From NCBI GenBank assembly GCA_964434165.1, contig CAYSUS010000106.1:1-24576 (forward strand): a DNA stretch of 24,576 nucleotides, given 5' to 3'. Each line of letters starts with the position of its first letter. Position 1 is the first letter of the stretch. The position numbers and the translations under genes are program-made. Positions 16,523-24,468 of the stretch are shown here, in pieces. The DNA comes from CAYSUS01 sp964434165 (lineage in GTDB: Bacteria > Planctomycetota > Planctomycetia > Pirellulales > Thermoguttaceae). Under the pieces are notes generated by a model. It was not told the DNA's origin, ran no database searches, and saw nothing but the letters and a program-made list of their open reading frames with translations.

Positions 16523-16999
16523 ATGGATGAATTGACCCATCTCGATCGTTCCGGGGCGGCCCGCATGATCGACGTGGGCGCCAAGGAGGTCACTGCCCGG
16601 CTCGCCAGGGCGACCGGTCAGGTTCGGATGCGAGCGGAGACCCTCGACCTCGTGCGGCAGGGTCGGATGGGCAAGGGCGACGTGCTCGGCGTCGCGCGGG
16701 TGGCGGCGATCATGGCGGCCAAGCGGACCGCGGAGTGGGTGCCCCTGTGCCATGCGGTGCCTTTGGATGCCGTCTCCGTGGAGTTCGGTTTCCCCGACGC
16801 GACCACGGTGGCCATCGAGGTGGAGGCCCGGGCAGCGGCTCGCACGGGCGTGGAAATGGAGGCCCTGGTTGCGGTGTCGGCCGCCGCCTTGACGATTTAC
16901 GACATGTGCAAGTCCGCCGACCGGTCCATGGTCGTCCGGCAGGTGCAACTGGAAGAGAAGTCGGGGGGCAGGAGCGGGCATTTCACGCGATCTTGCTGA
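16523..16999 (+). CDS. moaC: Cyclic pyranopterin monophosphate synthase MoaC
   Basis: A 158 aa enzyme that makes cyclic pyranopterin monophosphate from the MoaA product in molybdenum cofactor synthesis; it works as a hexamer in the cytoplasm. The family's key residues are visible at expected places: K51 in GRMGKGDV, H77 in PLCHAVPL (75-81), E111 and E113 in TGVEMEAL, D127 and K130 in LTIYDMCKSADR, and the C-terminal KSGGRSGHF. Length is standard (about 160 aa). No strong ribosome site is visible, but the start MDELTHLD fits family alignment. No other moa/moe gene lies in the window. Confidence 0.95.
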   Translation: MDELTHLDRSGAARMIDVGAKEVTARLARATGQVRMRAETLDLVRQGRMGKGDVLGVARVAAIMAAKRTAEWVPLCHAVPLDAVSVEFGFPDATTVAIEVEARAAARTGVEMEALVAVSAAALTIYDMCKSADRSMVVRQVQLEEKSGGRSGHFTRSC

Positions 17000-17079
17000 C
17001 CGGGGCCGCGTTTTGCGCCGCGTGGGCGGTGCCGTAGGGTAGCCTTGGCAGGGAGTTCGCAAGGGCCCGGGGAGCAGTT

Positions 17080-17102
17080 CGGCCGAGCGCGGGACTCGGC
17101 CG
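17080..17102 (+). other. Perfect hairpin between moaC and the polyprenyl synthase gene
   Basis: CGGCCGAG pairs with CTCGGCCG over 8 bp with a 7-base loop, 81 bases after moaC. No T-tract follows, so it is either a factor-dependent end of the moaC mRNA or a leader structure for the next gene. Confidence 0.4.
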
Positions 17103-17182
17103 GGACGGGAAGGGGGAGCGGGCGCACCAGCGGCTGACGATCGGTCCCCAGTCCTTCCCAGCCGCAGCGAGGAAACGCCTTG

Positions 17183-18187
17183 ATGAGCACCGCGGCCGAC
17201 AATCGAGGAAGCACGCCGGTCGGGCTCCGCCGCATCTACGCCCCCATCCAGAACGACCTCGACGAGGTCGAGGCCTTTCTGCGCCGCGAGCTCTCCAGCC
17301 GGTTCTCCTTCGTGGACGAACTGGTCAAACACGGCTTTCGCCTGGGCGGCAAGCGGATGCGTCCGGCGCTGGTGCTCCTGAGCGGCCGGGCGTCCGGCCG
17401 TTGCGGCCCCGACCACCTCCTGCTGGCCGCGGTGGTGGAGATGATTCACACGGCCACTCTGATTCACGACGACGTGCTCGACGAGGCTGCGCTGCGCCGG
17501 CACCTGGCCACGGTCAACGCCCGCTGGGACAACGAGGCGAGCGTGCTGTTGGGCGACTACCTGTTCACCCTCGCGGTAAGCCTCGCCAGTCAACTGGACG
17601 ACCCCTATGCCTGCCGTGAGATCGGCGAGTCGTCGCGCACCATGTGCGAGGGCGAGCTCCGCCAGATGGAGCGTCGCGGCCACTACGACCTCGACGAGGC
17701 CGAGTACCTGGAGATCATCGCGGAGAAGACCGCGGCCCTGTGCGCGTGTTGCTGCAGCGTGGGGGCCCATTACGGCGGAGCCGACCGCGAGACGAAGAAG
17801 GCCCTGATCGCCTACGGCGCCGACCTTGGCGTGGCGTTTCAGATCGCCGACGACCTGCTCGATCTATTGGGGAGCGAGGACAAGACCGGCAAATCCCTGG
17901 GCACCGACTTGGATAAGCAGAAGCCCACCCTGCCCCTGATCCGCTTGCTGGGCCAGGCCGGGGCGGAGGATCGTCGCGAGGTGCTCTCCCTCCTGTCCCG
18001 TTCAGGCAATCACCGTCGCGAGGCGCTCCGGTCCTGGTTCACGCGCTACGACGCGGTCTCCTACGCCCGGCAGAAGGCCGAGTGGTTCATCGAGAGGGCG
18101 AAGAGCCGACTCGCGGTCCTCGCGCCCAGTGAGTTCCGCGACTCGCTGGAGCTACTGGCGACGTTCGTGGTCGAGCGTCAACATTGA
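17183..18187 (+). CDS. Long-chain polyprenyl diphosphate synthase
   Basis: A 334 aa trans-prenyltransferase (IspB/HepT type) that adds isopentenyl diphosphate units to an allylic primer, most likely for the quinone side chain. The diagnostic motifs are GGKRMRP (55-61), the first aspartate-rich motif DDVLD (96-100, in LIHDDVLDEA), and the second DDLLD (223-227, in FQIADDLLDLLG), followed by KTGKSLGTDLDKQKPTLP. The helix before the first motif lacks bulky residues close to the aspartates (HTATLIHDD), which suits long-chain rather than geranyl products. ATG 17183 is 10 nt after GAGG; an in-frame TTG at 17180 has better spacing and cannot be excluded. Its 3' end overlaps the end of nrdR on the other strand by 10 bases. 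Confidence 0.92.
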   Translation: MSTAADNRGSTPVGLRRIYAPIQNDLDEVEAFLRRELSSRFSFVDELVKHGFRLGGKRMRPALVLLSGRASGRCGPDHLLLAAVVEMIHTATLIHDDVLDEAALRRHLATVNARWDNEASVLLGDYLFTLAVSLASQLDDPYACREIGESSRTMCEGELRQMERRGHYDLDEAEYLEIIAEKTAALCACCCSVGAHYGGADRETKKALIAYGADLGVAFQIADDLLDLLGSEDKTGKSLGTDLDKQKPTLPLIRLLGQAGAEDRREVLSLLSRSGNHRREALRSWFTRYDAVSYARQKAEWFIERAKSRLAVLAPSEFRDSLELLATFVVERQH

Positions 18188-18663
18188 GGGGACTCGCGCT
18201 GCGGCGCCAGCGCCTCGGCGAGCATGGGCTTGAGCTCATCGACGAAGTCGCGGACGTCCCGAAAGCTGCGATACACGCTGGCGAAGCGGACGTAGGCCAC
18301 CTGGTCGAGCTCGCGGAGGTGCTGCATCACCAGCTCCCCGATGTAGCGGCTCTCGACCTCGGTCTCGAAGTTGGCCTCCAGGTCGTTCTCCACGGCCCCG
18401 ATCACCGCCTCGAGCTGGGCGTCGCTGATCGGCCGTTTCCAGCAGGCCTTTTCCAGGCCCTGCTTGATCCGCAGGCGGTCGAAGGGGACCCGCGAGCCGT
18501 CCTTTTTGATGACCTTCACTCCGGTGCTTTCGACGCGCTCGTAGGTCGTGTAGCGCCGATGGCATCCGAGGCACTCGCGGCGGCGGCGGATGGCAAAGCC
18601 GTCCTCGCTCGCCCGGGAGTCGATCACCTTGTCGTTGTCTTGCTGGCAAAAGGGGCATTTCAT
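18178..18663 (-). CDS. nrdR: Transcriptional repressor NrdR
   Basis: A 161 aa nucleotide-sensing repressor of ribonucleotide reductase genes. The N-terminal zinc ribbon has C3, C6, C31 and C34 (MKCPFC and CLGCHRR) with the basic SRASEDGFAIRRRREC stretch. The ATP-cone domain spans about 49-139 (VIKKDGSRVPFDRLRIKQGLEKA through VAYVRFASVYRSF). Length and motif order match the family. AGGG lies near 9 nt before the ATG. A -10-like TATAGT lies upstream. No ribonucleotide reductase gene and no obvious NrdR box is in the window, so its targets lie elsewhere. The final codons overlap the polyprenyl synthase gene tail-to-tail. Confidence 0.96.
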   Translation of the reverse strand: MKCPFCQQDNDKVIDSRASEDGFAIRRRRECLGCHRRYTTYERVESTGVKVIKKDGSRVPFDRLRIKQGLEKACWKRPISDAQLEAVIGAVENDLEANFETEVESRYIGELVMQHLRELDQVAYVRFASVYRSFRDVRDFVDELKPMLAEALAPQRESPQC

Positions 18664-18694
18664 GCGTGCCGCCCTCGCGAGGGTTGTAGCTCCT

Positions 18695-18700
18695 ACTATA
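18695..18700 (-). promoter_or_regulatory. Candidate -10 element of nrdR
   Basis: On the minus strand TATAGT is preceded by TG (TGTATAGT). It lies 31 bases before the start codon. No good -35 is visible. Confidence 0.4.
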
Positions 18701-18760
18701 CATCAAGATGCGGTGGGGCGAAGGGGAGCATGCACAAAATGCTGGGGGTGCTTGCGGCCA

Positions 18761-18832
18761 CGGGCTCGCCGGGAGCGCCGGTCGCGGGGCAAGATCCGCC
18801 CGCTTGACGCGAACAGCCTCGTGGCGAGCCCG
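18761..18832. other. Inverted repeat enclosing smaller hairpins (nrdR/PH-protein gap)
   Basis: CGGGCTCGCC (18761-18770) and GGCGAGCCCG (18823-18832) are perfectly complementary over 10 bp. The 52 bases between them can fold further (GCGGG/CCCGC). The element sits in the divergent gap between nrdR and the PH-domain gene. It may be a structured leader or a dispersed repeat; strand is unknown. Confidence 0.4.
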
Positions 18833-18864
18833 CGGCGCGCTACCTTCCGCAAGGGTGACGGGTA

Positions 18865-18893
18865 GTGACCGCTCGCCGGGGTGGCCCTATAAT
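18865..18893 (+). promoter_or_regulatory. Promoter of the zinc-ribbon/PH-domain gene
   Basis: A perfect -10 TATAAT (18888-18893) lies 17 bases after GTGACC (18865-18870, 4 of 6 matches to TTGACA). The leader would be about 46 nt. Confidence 0.55.
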
Positions 18894-18945
18894 GGGGCCT
18901 TCTTGGTTTGGCTCCTCGTCCGGCTGCTGGGAAAGGTAACGCGCC

Positions 18946-19650
18946 ATGATTTGTCCTTCTTGTGGAACCGACGTGGTTGATTCGGGAGTGTACTGCCACA
19001 AGTGTGGCGCCCGTCTGGAGGCGACGGACTCGACGGAGGCCGTGCCCGGGCAGCCCCGGGCCTCCCAGCCCGAGTCGGAAGAGCCCCCCAGCGAGGCGCC
19101 GGCCGAGGAGCCCGGCCCTCGCGAGCGCGTGCAGCAGGCCATCTCCTCGCGGCGCAGCGGCGGGGAAGAGGGAGAGGAGGAGTTATGGTCGGGCGGCTAC
19201 TCGCCCAGGGACATGCACGGCACCTGGATCGTCTTCGGCGCGATCTCCGTGGTCGCCGTGGCCGTCGGCTTCTGGATCGGCGCGTGGTGGCTCTGGTGGA
19301 TCGTCGGAATCGGCGTCGCGGGGATGTGGCTCTACGGGCTGAGCATCCTGATCCTTCGTCGGCTGAGCGTCTCCTATCGGCTGACCAACAAGCGGTTCTT
19401 CCACGAACGGGGCATCCTCCGCCGCGTGACCGATCGCATCGAGATGATCGACATGGACGACATCTCGGTCGAGCAGACGATCTTCGACCGGATGTTCGGC
19501 GTGGGTACTGTTCGAATCACGTCCAGCGACCGGAGCCATCCGATCCTCGAGCTCCGGGGCATCGAGAACCCGCAGCACGTGGCCGGCATCATGGACGAGG
19601 GCCGGCTGCTGGAGCGCCGGCGGCGGGGCCTGTTCGTCGAGTCGGTGTAG
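18946..19650 (+). CDS. Zinc-ribbon and PH-domain membrane protein
   Basis: A 234 aa protein of unknown function. Residues 1-22 form a zinc ribbon (C3, C6, C17, C20 in CPSC and CHKC). An acidic, Pro/Glu/Ser-rich linker follows (about 25-80). Two hydrophobic segments (about 90-110 and 113-137, very Trp-rich in between) anchor it in the membrane. The C-terminal part (about 140-220) is a bacterial PH domain (VSYRLTNKRFFHERGILRRVTDRIEMIDMDDISVEQTIFDRMFGVGTVRI). The start is supported by AAAGG 9 nt upstream and by the Cys motif beginning at residue 3. The gene appears monocistronic, and is convergent with rpoN across a 58-base gap. The ligand of the ribbon and of the PH domain is not known. Confidence 0.85.
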   Translation: MICPSCGTDVVDSGVYCHKCGARLEATDSTEAVPGQPRASQPESEEPPSEAPAEEPGPRERVQQAISSRRSGGEEGEEELWSGGYSPRDMHGTWIVFGAISVVAVAVGFWIGAWWLWWIVGIGVAGMWLYGLSILILRRLSVSYRLTNKRFFHERGILRRVTDRIEMIDMDDISVEQTIFDRMFGVGTVRITSSDRSHPILELRGIENPQHVAGIMDEGRLLERRRRGLFVESV

Positions 19651-19708
19651 CGCGAGGGGGCGACTGCCGCGCCCGGCGCGGACGAGGCCGATCGGCGCCG
19701 CCAAGCCG

Positions 19709-21256
19709 TCAAGCCGAGGCGCCGCCGTCGGACGAGGACGCCTGCGACGCGGCCAGGCCGTTCTTTTGCGCGGCGACCGCCGACCAGTCGCGGCGCTGCC
19801 GCGAGCTGGGGATCCGCATGGCCTTGCGGTATTTGGTCACCGTGCGGCGCGCGACCTTGATTCCGTGCTTGCCCAGCTCCTTGACGAGGTCCTCGTCGCT
19901 GAGCGGGTTCTGCTTGTCCTCCGCGTCGACGATCTCCTGAAGCTTCAGGCGCACGGCCGGAAAGGCGACCTCCTCGCCGTCGGCGCTGACCGTGCCGCCG
20001 CAGAAGAACCGCTTCAGGGGAAAGATCCCCCGGGCGGTCTGGATCCACTTGTCGTCCACGGCGCGGCTGACCGTGGTGACGTGCACGCGGACCTTGTCCG
20101 CGATCTGCTGCATCTTGAGGGGCTCGATGAACTCGGGCCCCTTTTCCAGGAATTCCTTCTGGTGATCGACGATCGCCTGGGATACGCGCGTCAGCGTGCT
20201 TCGCCGCTGCTCGATGGAGTCGATCAGCCACTGGGCGGAGTTCAGCTTGCGCTTGATGTACTCGCGCGTCTCGTTGTTGGTTTCCGAGCTGGACAAAAGG
20301 CGCCGGTAGTAGGGGCTGACGAACAGGCTCGGCGTGCGCCCGTCCTCCAGCCGCACGCGGTACTCGCCCTCCTCGGTCCGCTCGACGAACACGTCCGGCG
20401 TAACCGCGGGCACGTGCTCCTCTTTGAATTCCGCGCCGGGCTTCGGCTTCAGCTTGCGGAGCTCCTCCAGGGCCGCCTGGATGTCCTCGATCGAGTAGCC
20501 GGTCTTGCGGCTGATCAGCGGCAGCCGGTTGTGCTCCAGGTCGGTCAGGTGGCCCGTGATCAGCGTGCGAAGCTGCTCGTAATAGGGCATCCCGGAAACG
20601 AGCTGAAGCAGGAGGCATTCCTTCAGGTCCCGGGCGGCCACCCCGGGCGGATCGAGCGTCTGCACCAGCGCCAGGGCACGTCGAGCGACGTCAAGGTCCT
20701 CCGGCGACGCGTCGGGCCCGAGCAGGTCCTCCAGGCTCCCCATCAGGTAGCCGTTCGAGTCGAGGTTGTAGATGATCCGGTCGCACATCGCACGCAGTGC
20801 GCGATCGAGGTCGAACCAGCCGAGCTGATCGTGGAGGTAGTCGTGGAGCGACTGGGGGCGGGCGGTCATGTTGGCCATCGCGTCGTGCTTGCGGCGACCC
20901 TCCTCCTCGATGCGGTCGCGCGAGGGTCGGGTGCGCTCCTCGAAGTGGTCGGGCCACTCCTGGTCGAGGTTATCCAGGCGCTCGAAGTCCGCCTTGTTGT
21001 CCTTCGACTCGTCGATGACCAGCTCGCGCTCTTCGTCGGTCAGGGCGTCGGGCGCCTCCTCCTCCTCCACGTCCTCGGCGGGCAGGTCAGGATCCTGTTC
21101 CCGCATCTCCAGCAAGGGGTTCTCCTCCATCTCCTGCTCGATCTTCTCCTGGAGGGCGAGAATCGGCAGTTGCAGGATCTCCATGGACTGGATCATCCGT
21201 GGAGCCAGGATCTGCTTCTGGGACAGCCGAAGCTCTTGGCCGAGTGAAAGTCGCAT
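19709..21256 (-). CDS. rpoN: RNA polymerase sigma-54 factor
   Basis: A 515 aa alternative sigma factor that directs RNA polymerase to -24/-12 promoters and needs an ATP-driven activator. Region I is the Gln/Leu-rich start (QELRLSQKQILAPRMIQSMEILQLPILALQEKIEQEMEENPLLE, about 7-50). An acidic region II follows (about 50-80). The core-binding domain covers about 120-330. The DNA-binding part contains the HTH (KVRVHTTTVSRAVDDKW-like segment, with VHVTTVSRAV here) and ends in the RpoN box ARRTVTKYR (about 469-477), a nearly perfect match to the family. A 26-residue Ala/Ser-rich tail follows the box. The gene is 271 bases from recR. A sigma-54-like site sits upstream of it. No sigma-54 activator gene is visible in the window. 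Confidence 0.97.
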   Translation of the reverse strand: MRLSLGQELRLSQKQILAPRMIQSMEILQLPILALQEKIEQEMEENPLLEMREQDPDLPAEDVEEEEAPDALTDEERELVIDESKDNKADFERLDNLDQEWPDHFEERTRPSRDRIEEEGRRKHDAMANMTARPQSLHDYLHDQLGWFDLDRALRAMCDRIIYNLDSNGYLMGSLEDLLGPDASPEDLDVARRALALVQTLDPPGVAARDLKECLLLQLVSGMPYYEQLRTLITGHLTDLEHNRLPLISRKTGYSIEDIQAALEELRKLKPKPGAEFKEEHVPAVTPDVFVERTEEGEYRVRLEDGRTPSLFVSPYYRRLLSSSETNNETREYIKRKLNSAQWLIDSIEQRRSTLTRVSQAIVDHQKEFLEKGPEFIEPLKMQQIADKVRVHVTTVSRAVDDKWIQTARGIFPLKRFFCGGTVSADGEEVAFPAVRLKLQEIVDAEDKQNPLSDEDLVKELGKHGIKVARRTVTKYRKAMRIPSSRQRRDWSAVAAQKNGLAASQASSSDGGASA

Positions 21257-21377
21257 GGAACGTTACGGCGTCGGGCGCTGCCGCGCGCCCGCGGCCGCCT
21301 CCTGTCGGATGGATGTCGCGGACCGCCCCGTTCAAAAACCGGGCCCCTCCAGCGAGGGCTGCTGCGACCCGGCGCTC

Positions 21378-21395
21378 AACCAACTATCGTGCCAA
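21378..21395 (-). promoter_or_regulatory. Sigma-54-like -24/-12 site upstream of rpoN
   Basis: On the minus strand TTGGCACG, four bases, then TTGG matches the -24/-12 consensus (TGGCACG-N4-TTGC) including spacing, except that the -12 GC dinucleotide is GG. It lies about 122 bases before the rpoN start. The -12 mismatch is in an important position, so function is uncertain. Confidence 0.3.
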
Positions 21396-21527
21396 AAACC
21401 GCCGTGTTGGCAATCCCCTTGGCTCGTGGCCAAGCCGGCTGGGCTGCGCGGCCGAATCGGCGCTCGCCATCGGTCGCGGGACTCCTGGGCAACGCAAATC
21501 AAACAGCGGGGTGAGGGAGGCCCGCGC

Positions 21528-22127
21528 TCAGAACGCCTGCCGGCCCGCAAGGGCGTCGAAGAGGATCTCCTTGTTAGCAAATTCTAGCACGCTCCCGCTT
21601 GTGATCCCCCGAGCGAGGCGGGTGATCCTTACGGGCAGGCCCCCCAACTGGTTCGAAATGAAAAGCGCGGTGCCGTCGCCTTCCACCGTGGGGTTGGTGG
21701 CCATGATGACCTCCTCGATTGAGCCTTCGTTGACGCGCCGGACGAGTGCTTCGATCGTCAGTTGATCCGGGCCGATGCCGTCCAGCGGTGCGATGCGCCC
21801 CAGCAGTACGTGATAAAGCCCGCGGTACGCCCCGGTCTGTTCCAGGGCCATCAGGTCGCGAGGCTGCTCCACCACGCACAGCTTGGTGCGGTCGCGCTTC
21901 GGGTCGGCGCAGATCGAGCATGTCTCGCCTTCCGAGAGGTTGAAGCACGTCGCGCAGTAACGCACGTTCTCCTTCACATGCCGGATGGCGTCGGCCAGTT
22001 GAAGGGCCTCGTCCTTGTGGACGCGAAGGACGTGATACGCCAGGCGCTCGGCAGACTTCTTGCCGATTCCCGGCAGCCGGGCGAACTGTTCGATCAGGTT
22101 CTTCAGCGGTTCGGTAAGCTGGGACAC
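21528..22127 (-). CDS. recR: Recombination protein RecR
   Basis: A 199 aa DNA-repair protein that works with RecO and RecF to load RecA on gapped DNA. It shows the N-terminal helix-hairpin-helix (LPGIGKKSAERLAYHVL, 18-34), a C4 zinc finger with C58, C61, C70 and C73 (CATC and CSIC), and a Toprim domain beginning CVVEQPRDLMALE (84-96) with NPTVEGDGTA later. Length is standard. It starts with GTG, supported by GGAG 9 nt upstream and by conservation of the MSQLTEPLKNLIEQF start. It lies 65 bases after ybaB, in the classical dnaX-ybaB-recR order. Confidence 0.97.
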   Translation of the reverse strand: MSQLTEPLKNLIEQFARLPGIGKKSAERLAYHVLRVHKDEALQLADAIRHVKENVRYCATCFNLSEGETCSICADPKRDRTKLCVVEQPRDLMALEQTGAYRGLYHVLLGRIAPLDGIGPDQLTIEALVRRVNEGSIEEVIMATNPTVEGDGTALFISNQLGGLPVRITRLARGITSGSVLEFANKEILFDALAGRQAF

Positions 22128-22192
22128 GCGGGTCGGCTCCGATCGTTCTGAAGCAGACTCCCGAGGCCTTCAGGGCTTCGAGTTCCCGAGGC

Positions 22193-22558
22193 CTATGTGC
22201 TGTCGGCACCACCGCCAAGGAACTTCGACAGGGCGTCGTCCAGGCCCGGCACGTCAATGTCGCCGGTCATGTCTCGGATCGTGTCGGCGTGGAGCTGCTT
22301 GCCCTTGGCGATGGCCTGGTTGACGGCGGTCGCGACCAGGTCCTCCAGTAGCTCGCGGTCGCCGTCCTCCAAGAGCTTGGCGTCGATGTGACAGCGGAGC
22401 ACTTCCATGACTCCGTTGACCTCGATCTCGACCATGCCGCCGCCGGCCGAGCCGGTGACGTGGCGCTTCTTCAGTTCTTCGCTCAGGCCCTGCATCCGTC
22501 CGGTGATCTGCTGCGCGTTGCGGAGCAGGGAGCCCAGGTTGCCTAATCCCTTGAACAC
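22193..22558 (-). CDS. ybaB: Nucleoid-associated protein, YbaB/EbfC family
   Basis: A 121 aa DNA-binding protein that dimerises into a tweezer-like shape and coats the nucleoid. The family core is seen as a first helix rich in Leu, Asn and Gln (LGNLGSLLRNAQQITGRMQGLSEELKK), a central strand pair (GSAGGGMVEIEVNGVMEVLRCHID) and a second long helix (LLEDLVATAVNQAIAKGKQLHADTIRDMTGDIDVPGLDDALSKFLGG). It starts with GTG, with AGG about 7 nt upstream. It lies between dnaX (158 bases upstream) and recR, as in many bacteria, and is probably co-transcribed with them. Confidence 0.95.
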   Translation of the reverse strand: MFKGLGNLGSLLRNAQQITGRMQGLSEELKKRHVTGSAGGGMVEIEVNGVMEVLRCHIDAKLLEDGDRELLEDLVATAVNQAIAKGKQLHADTIRDMTGDIDVPGLDDALSKFLGGGADST

Positions 22559-22716
22559 GGTGGACCTGTGGGGTTGGAGTACCGATGCCGCGTGGATTCG
22601 GGAGCTGCGTATCTCTCCATTCTACGACTCCCCTGGGGCCCGGCAGCACCGCACCGTTGGACCGTCCTTGGCCGCAAGAGCCGTGGCCGAAAGGGCGACC
22701 GGGTCTGGGAGCTCGG

Positions 22717-24468
22717 CTACGGGTCGGTGGATTGGGGCGGGGGATCGACGCGCACGGGGTGGGCGCCGAACAACTCGCCGGCACGACGCACGATGGGTCG
22801 CTCCACCACGTCGATAAGCCGCTGCTGGGGCGTGACCGGTTTATCCGTTTGGGGGGAGGGCTCCATGGCCGGCTCGTCCTCGGCCAGGGCAAACTCCACG
22901 TGGATCCGACGTCCCGTCACCTGGGCCAGGGCGGCCTCGAACCGCGCCACCTGATCCGGTCGCTCGCAGATCGACTTGGCGAGAGTATAGCCGGGTTTGA
23001 AGAATACGACTAGACGATTTGGCGCAGGATTTGCTATACGATCGTATTGCTGGGCCTGCTCGGCGGCCAGGCCCGAAACCTGGCCGATCGCCGCCACCCA
23101 GAGCTCACTGGGGTTGTCCGGAGCAGCATCCCGGGCCGTTGCGGCTTGGCGCGGCGGGGGTTCGGCCGCGGGCAGGTCGGCCGGCTCATCGTTTTTTTTT
23201 GCGCTGGGCGGCGGCGCGTCGGGCGCCGAGGCCGCGGCCGGCTGACGACGGGGGGAGGACGCGGCGACACCGCTGCTGGAGGCGACCTCAGCGCCGCGAA
23301 CCTGCTCGATCAGGTCGCCCAATTGCTGAAGATCCTCCAGGCAGCAGATTCGCACCAAAGCCAGCTCTGCCAGCACGCGGCCCTGCGTGCTGTAGCGCAT
23401 GCGCGCGAGCGTGTGGTCGAGGACCTGCATGGCCGCCAGGATCGTCTCCAGGCCGAGCCGCCTGCCGGCCTCGGACACCTGGTCCGCCGCGCGGGGTGAG
23501 CTGTAGAGGAAGGTCTCGGGCGACGCGCCCGCCGCGGCGGCCATGCAGTCGCGGAGATAACCGAAGAGCTGCTCGACAAGCTGCGACACATCGACGCCTT
23601 CGAGCAGGGCCGCATCGAGGTCGGCCAGGGCACCGGCCGCATCGCGCCCTACCAGGCGAGCGACGAGGCGGGCCAGGCGCTCGTCGCCGGCCGTGCCCAG
23701 CATGTTGTGGACGTCGGCGACGGAGATCTTCTCCGCCAAGGCGAGCAACTGCTCGAGCAGCGACTGGGCATCGCGCATCGATCCTGCGGCGCGGCGGGCG
23801 ATGACCTCCAGGGCCTCGGGGTCGGCCTCGACGCCCTCGGCGTGGACGATCTGGGCGAGCCGCTCGCGGATGGAGGTCGAGCCGATGCCCGCGAAGTCGA
23901 ACCGCTGGCACCGCGAGAGGATGGTGATCGGGATCTTCGTCGGCTCGGTCGTGCAGAAGATGAACTTGACGTGGTCAGGCGGCTCCTCGAGCGTCTTGAG
24001 CAAGGCGTTGAACGCCTCGCGCGTGAGCATGTGGACTTCGTCGATGATGTAGATCTTGAACCGAGCCCGGCTCGGGCGGACGTTGGCGTTCTGGCGAAGC
24101 TGGCGGACTTCGTCGATGCCGCGGTTGCTGGCCCCGTCGATCTCCAGTACGTCCACGTCATCGCCGCTGCCGATGGCCTGACATACGTCGCATTGATTGC
24201 AGGGCACGGGCCGGGTCCCCTGCTGGCAGTTGAGGGCCTTGGCCAGGATCCGCGCCGCCGAGGTCTTGCCCACGCCTCGCGCCCCTGTAAAGAGGTAGGC
24301 ATGTCCCACTCGATTGGTGAGGATGGCGTTGGAAAGCGCCCGGGCAACGTGCTGCTGCCCTATCAGCTCTTCGAAGACCTGGGGGCGGTACCGGCGGGCA
24401 ACAACCACGTACTCGCCTGGCGGGGATGGCATGGGCCCTGTGGACGGGGAGGAAGCTTCTTCGGACAT
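22717..24468 (-). CDS. dnaX: DNA polymerase III subunit tau/gamma
   Basis: A 583 aa clamp-loader ATPase and replisome organiser. Visible parts are the start of the AAA+ domain (YRPQVFEELIGQQHV, about 27-41), Walker A GARGVGKT (62-69), zinc module C81, C90, C93, C96, Walker B DEVH (143-146), and the sensor/arginine-finger motif SRC (185-187). Domain III follows up to about residue 400, then a Pro/Ala-rich linker and a C-terminal tau-specific domain (about 455-583) ending in PPPQSTDP. Codons 423-426 lie in a run of nine A (see the separate entry). ATG 24468 (MSEEASS) has AGGG nearby; a Met 12 codons later, or upstream codons to 24567, are alternatives. The gene is complete in the window. ybaB follows after 158 bases. 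Confidence 0.94.
   Translation of the reverse strand: MSEEASSPSTGPMPSPPGEYVVVARRYRPQVFEELIGQQHVARALSNAILTNRVGHAYLFTGARGVGKTSAARILAKALNCQQGTRPVPCNQCDVCQAIGSGDDVDVLEIDGASNRGIDEVRQLRQNANVRPSRARFKIYIIDEVHMLTREAFNALLKTLEEPPDHVKFIFCTTEPTKIPITILSRCQRFDFAGIGSTSIRERLAQIVHAEGVEADPEALEVIARRAAGSMRDAQSLLEQLLALAEKISVADVHNMLGTAGDERLARLVARLVGRDAAGALADLDAALLEGVDVSQLVEQLFGYLRDCMAAAAGASPETFLYSSPRAADQVSEAGRRLGLETILAAMQVLDHTLARMRYSTQGRVLAELALVRICCLEDLQQLGDLIEQVRGAEVASSSGVAASSPRRQPAAASAPDAPPPSAKKNDEPADLPAAEPPPRQAATARDAAPDNPSELWVAAIGQVSGLAAEQAQQYDRIANPAPNRLVVFFKPGYTLAKSICERPDQVARFEAALAQVTGRRIHVEFALAEDEPAMEPSPQTDKPVTPQQRLIDVVERPIVRRAGELFGAHPVRVDPPPQSTDP
23163..23202 (-). promoter_or_regulatory. Putative dnaX slippage/frameshift site (A9 run plus stem-loop)
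   Basis: On the coding strand nine consecutive A (23200-23192) span the end of codon 423 to codon 426. Shifting one base back, or adding one A during transcription, gives Lys-Arg and then TGA at 23188-23186, for a 427-residue product. Eight bases after the run, CGGCCG (23183-23178) can pair with CGGCCG (23168-23163) across a 9-base loop, at typical stimulator spacing. E. coli (-1 frameshift) and Thermus thermophilus (A-run slippage) make gamma this way. Confidence 0.6.

Noticed and set aside
21407..21424. Second sigma-54-like match on the plus strand
   Set aside because: TTGGCAAT-N4-TTGGCT has more mismatches and no plus-strand gene lies downstream; it overlaps a TTGGC-rich patch, so chance is likely.
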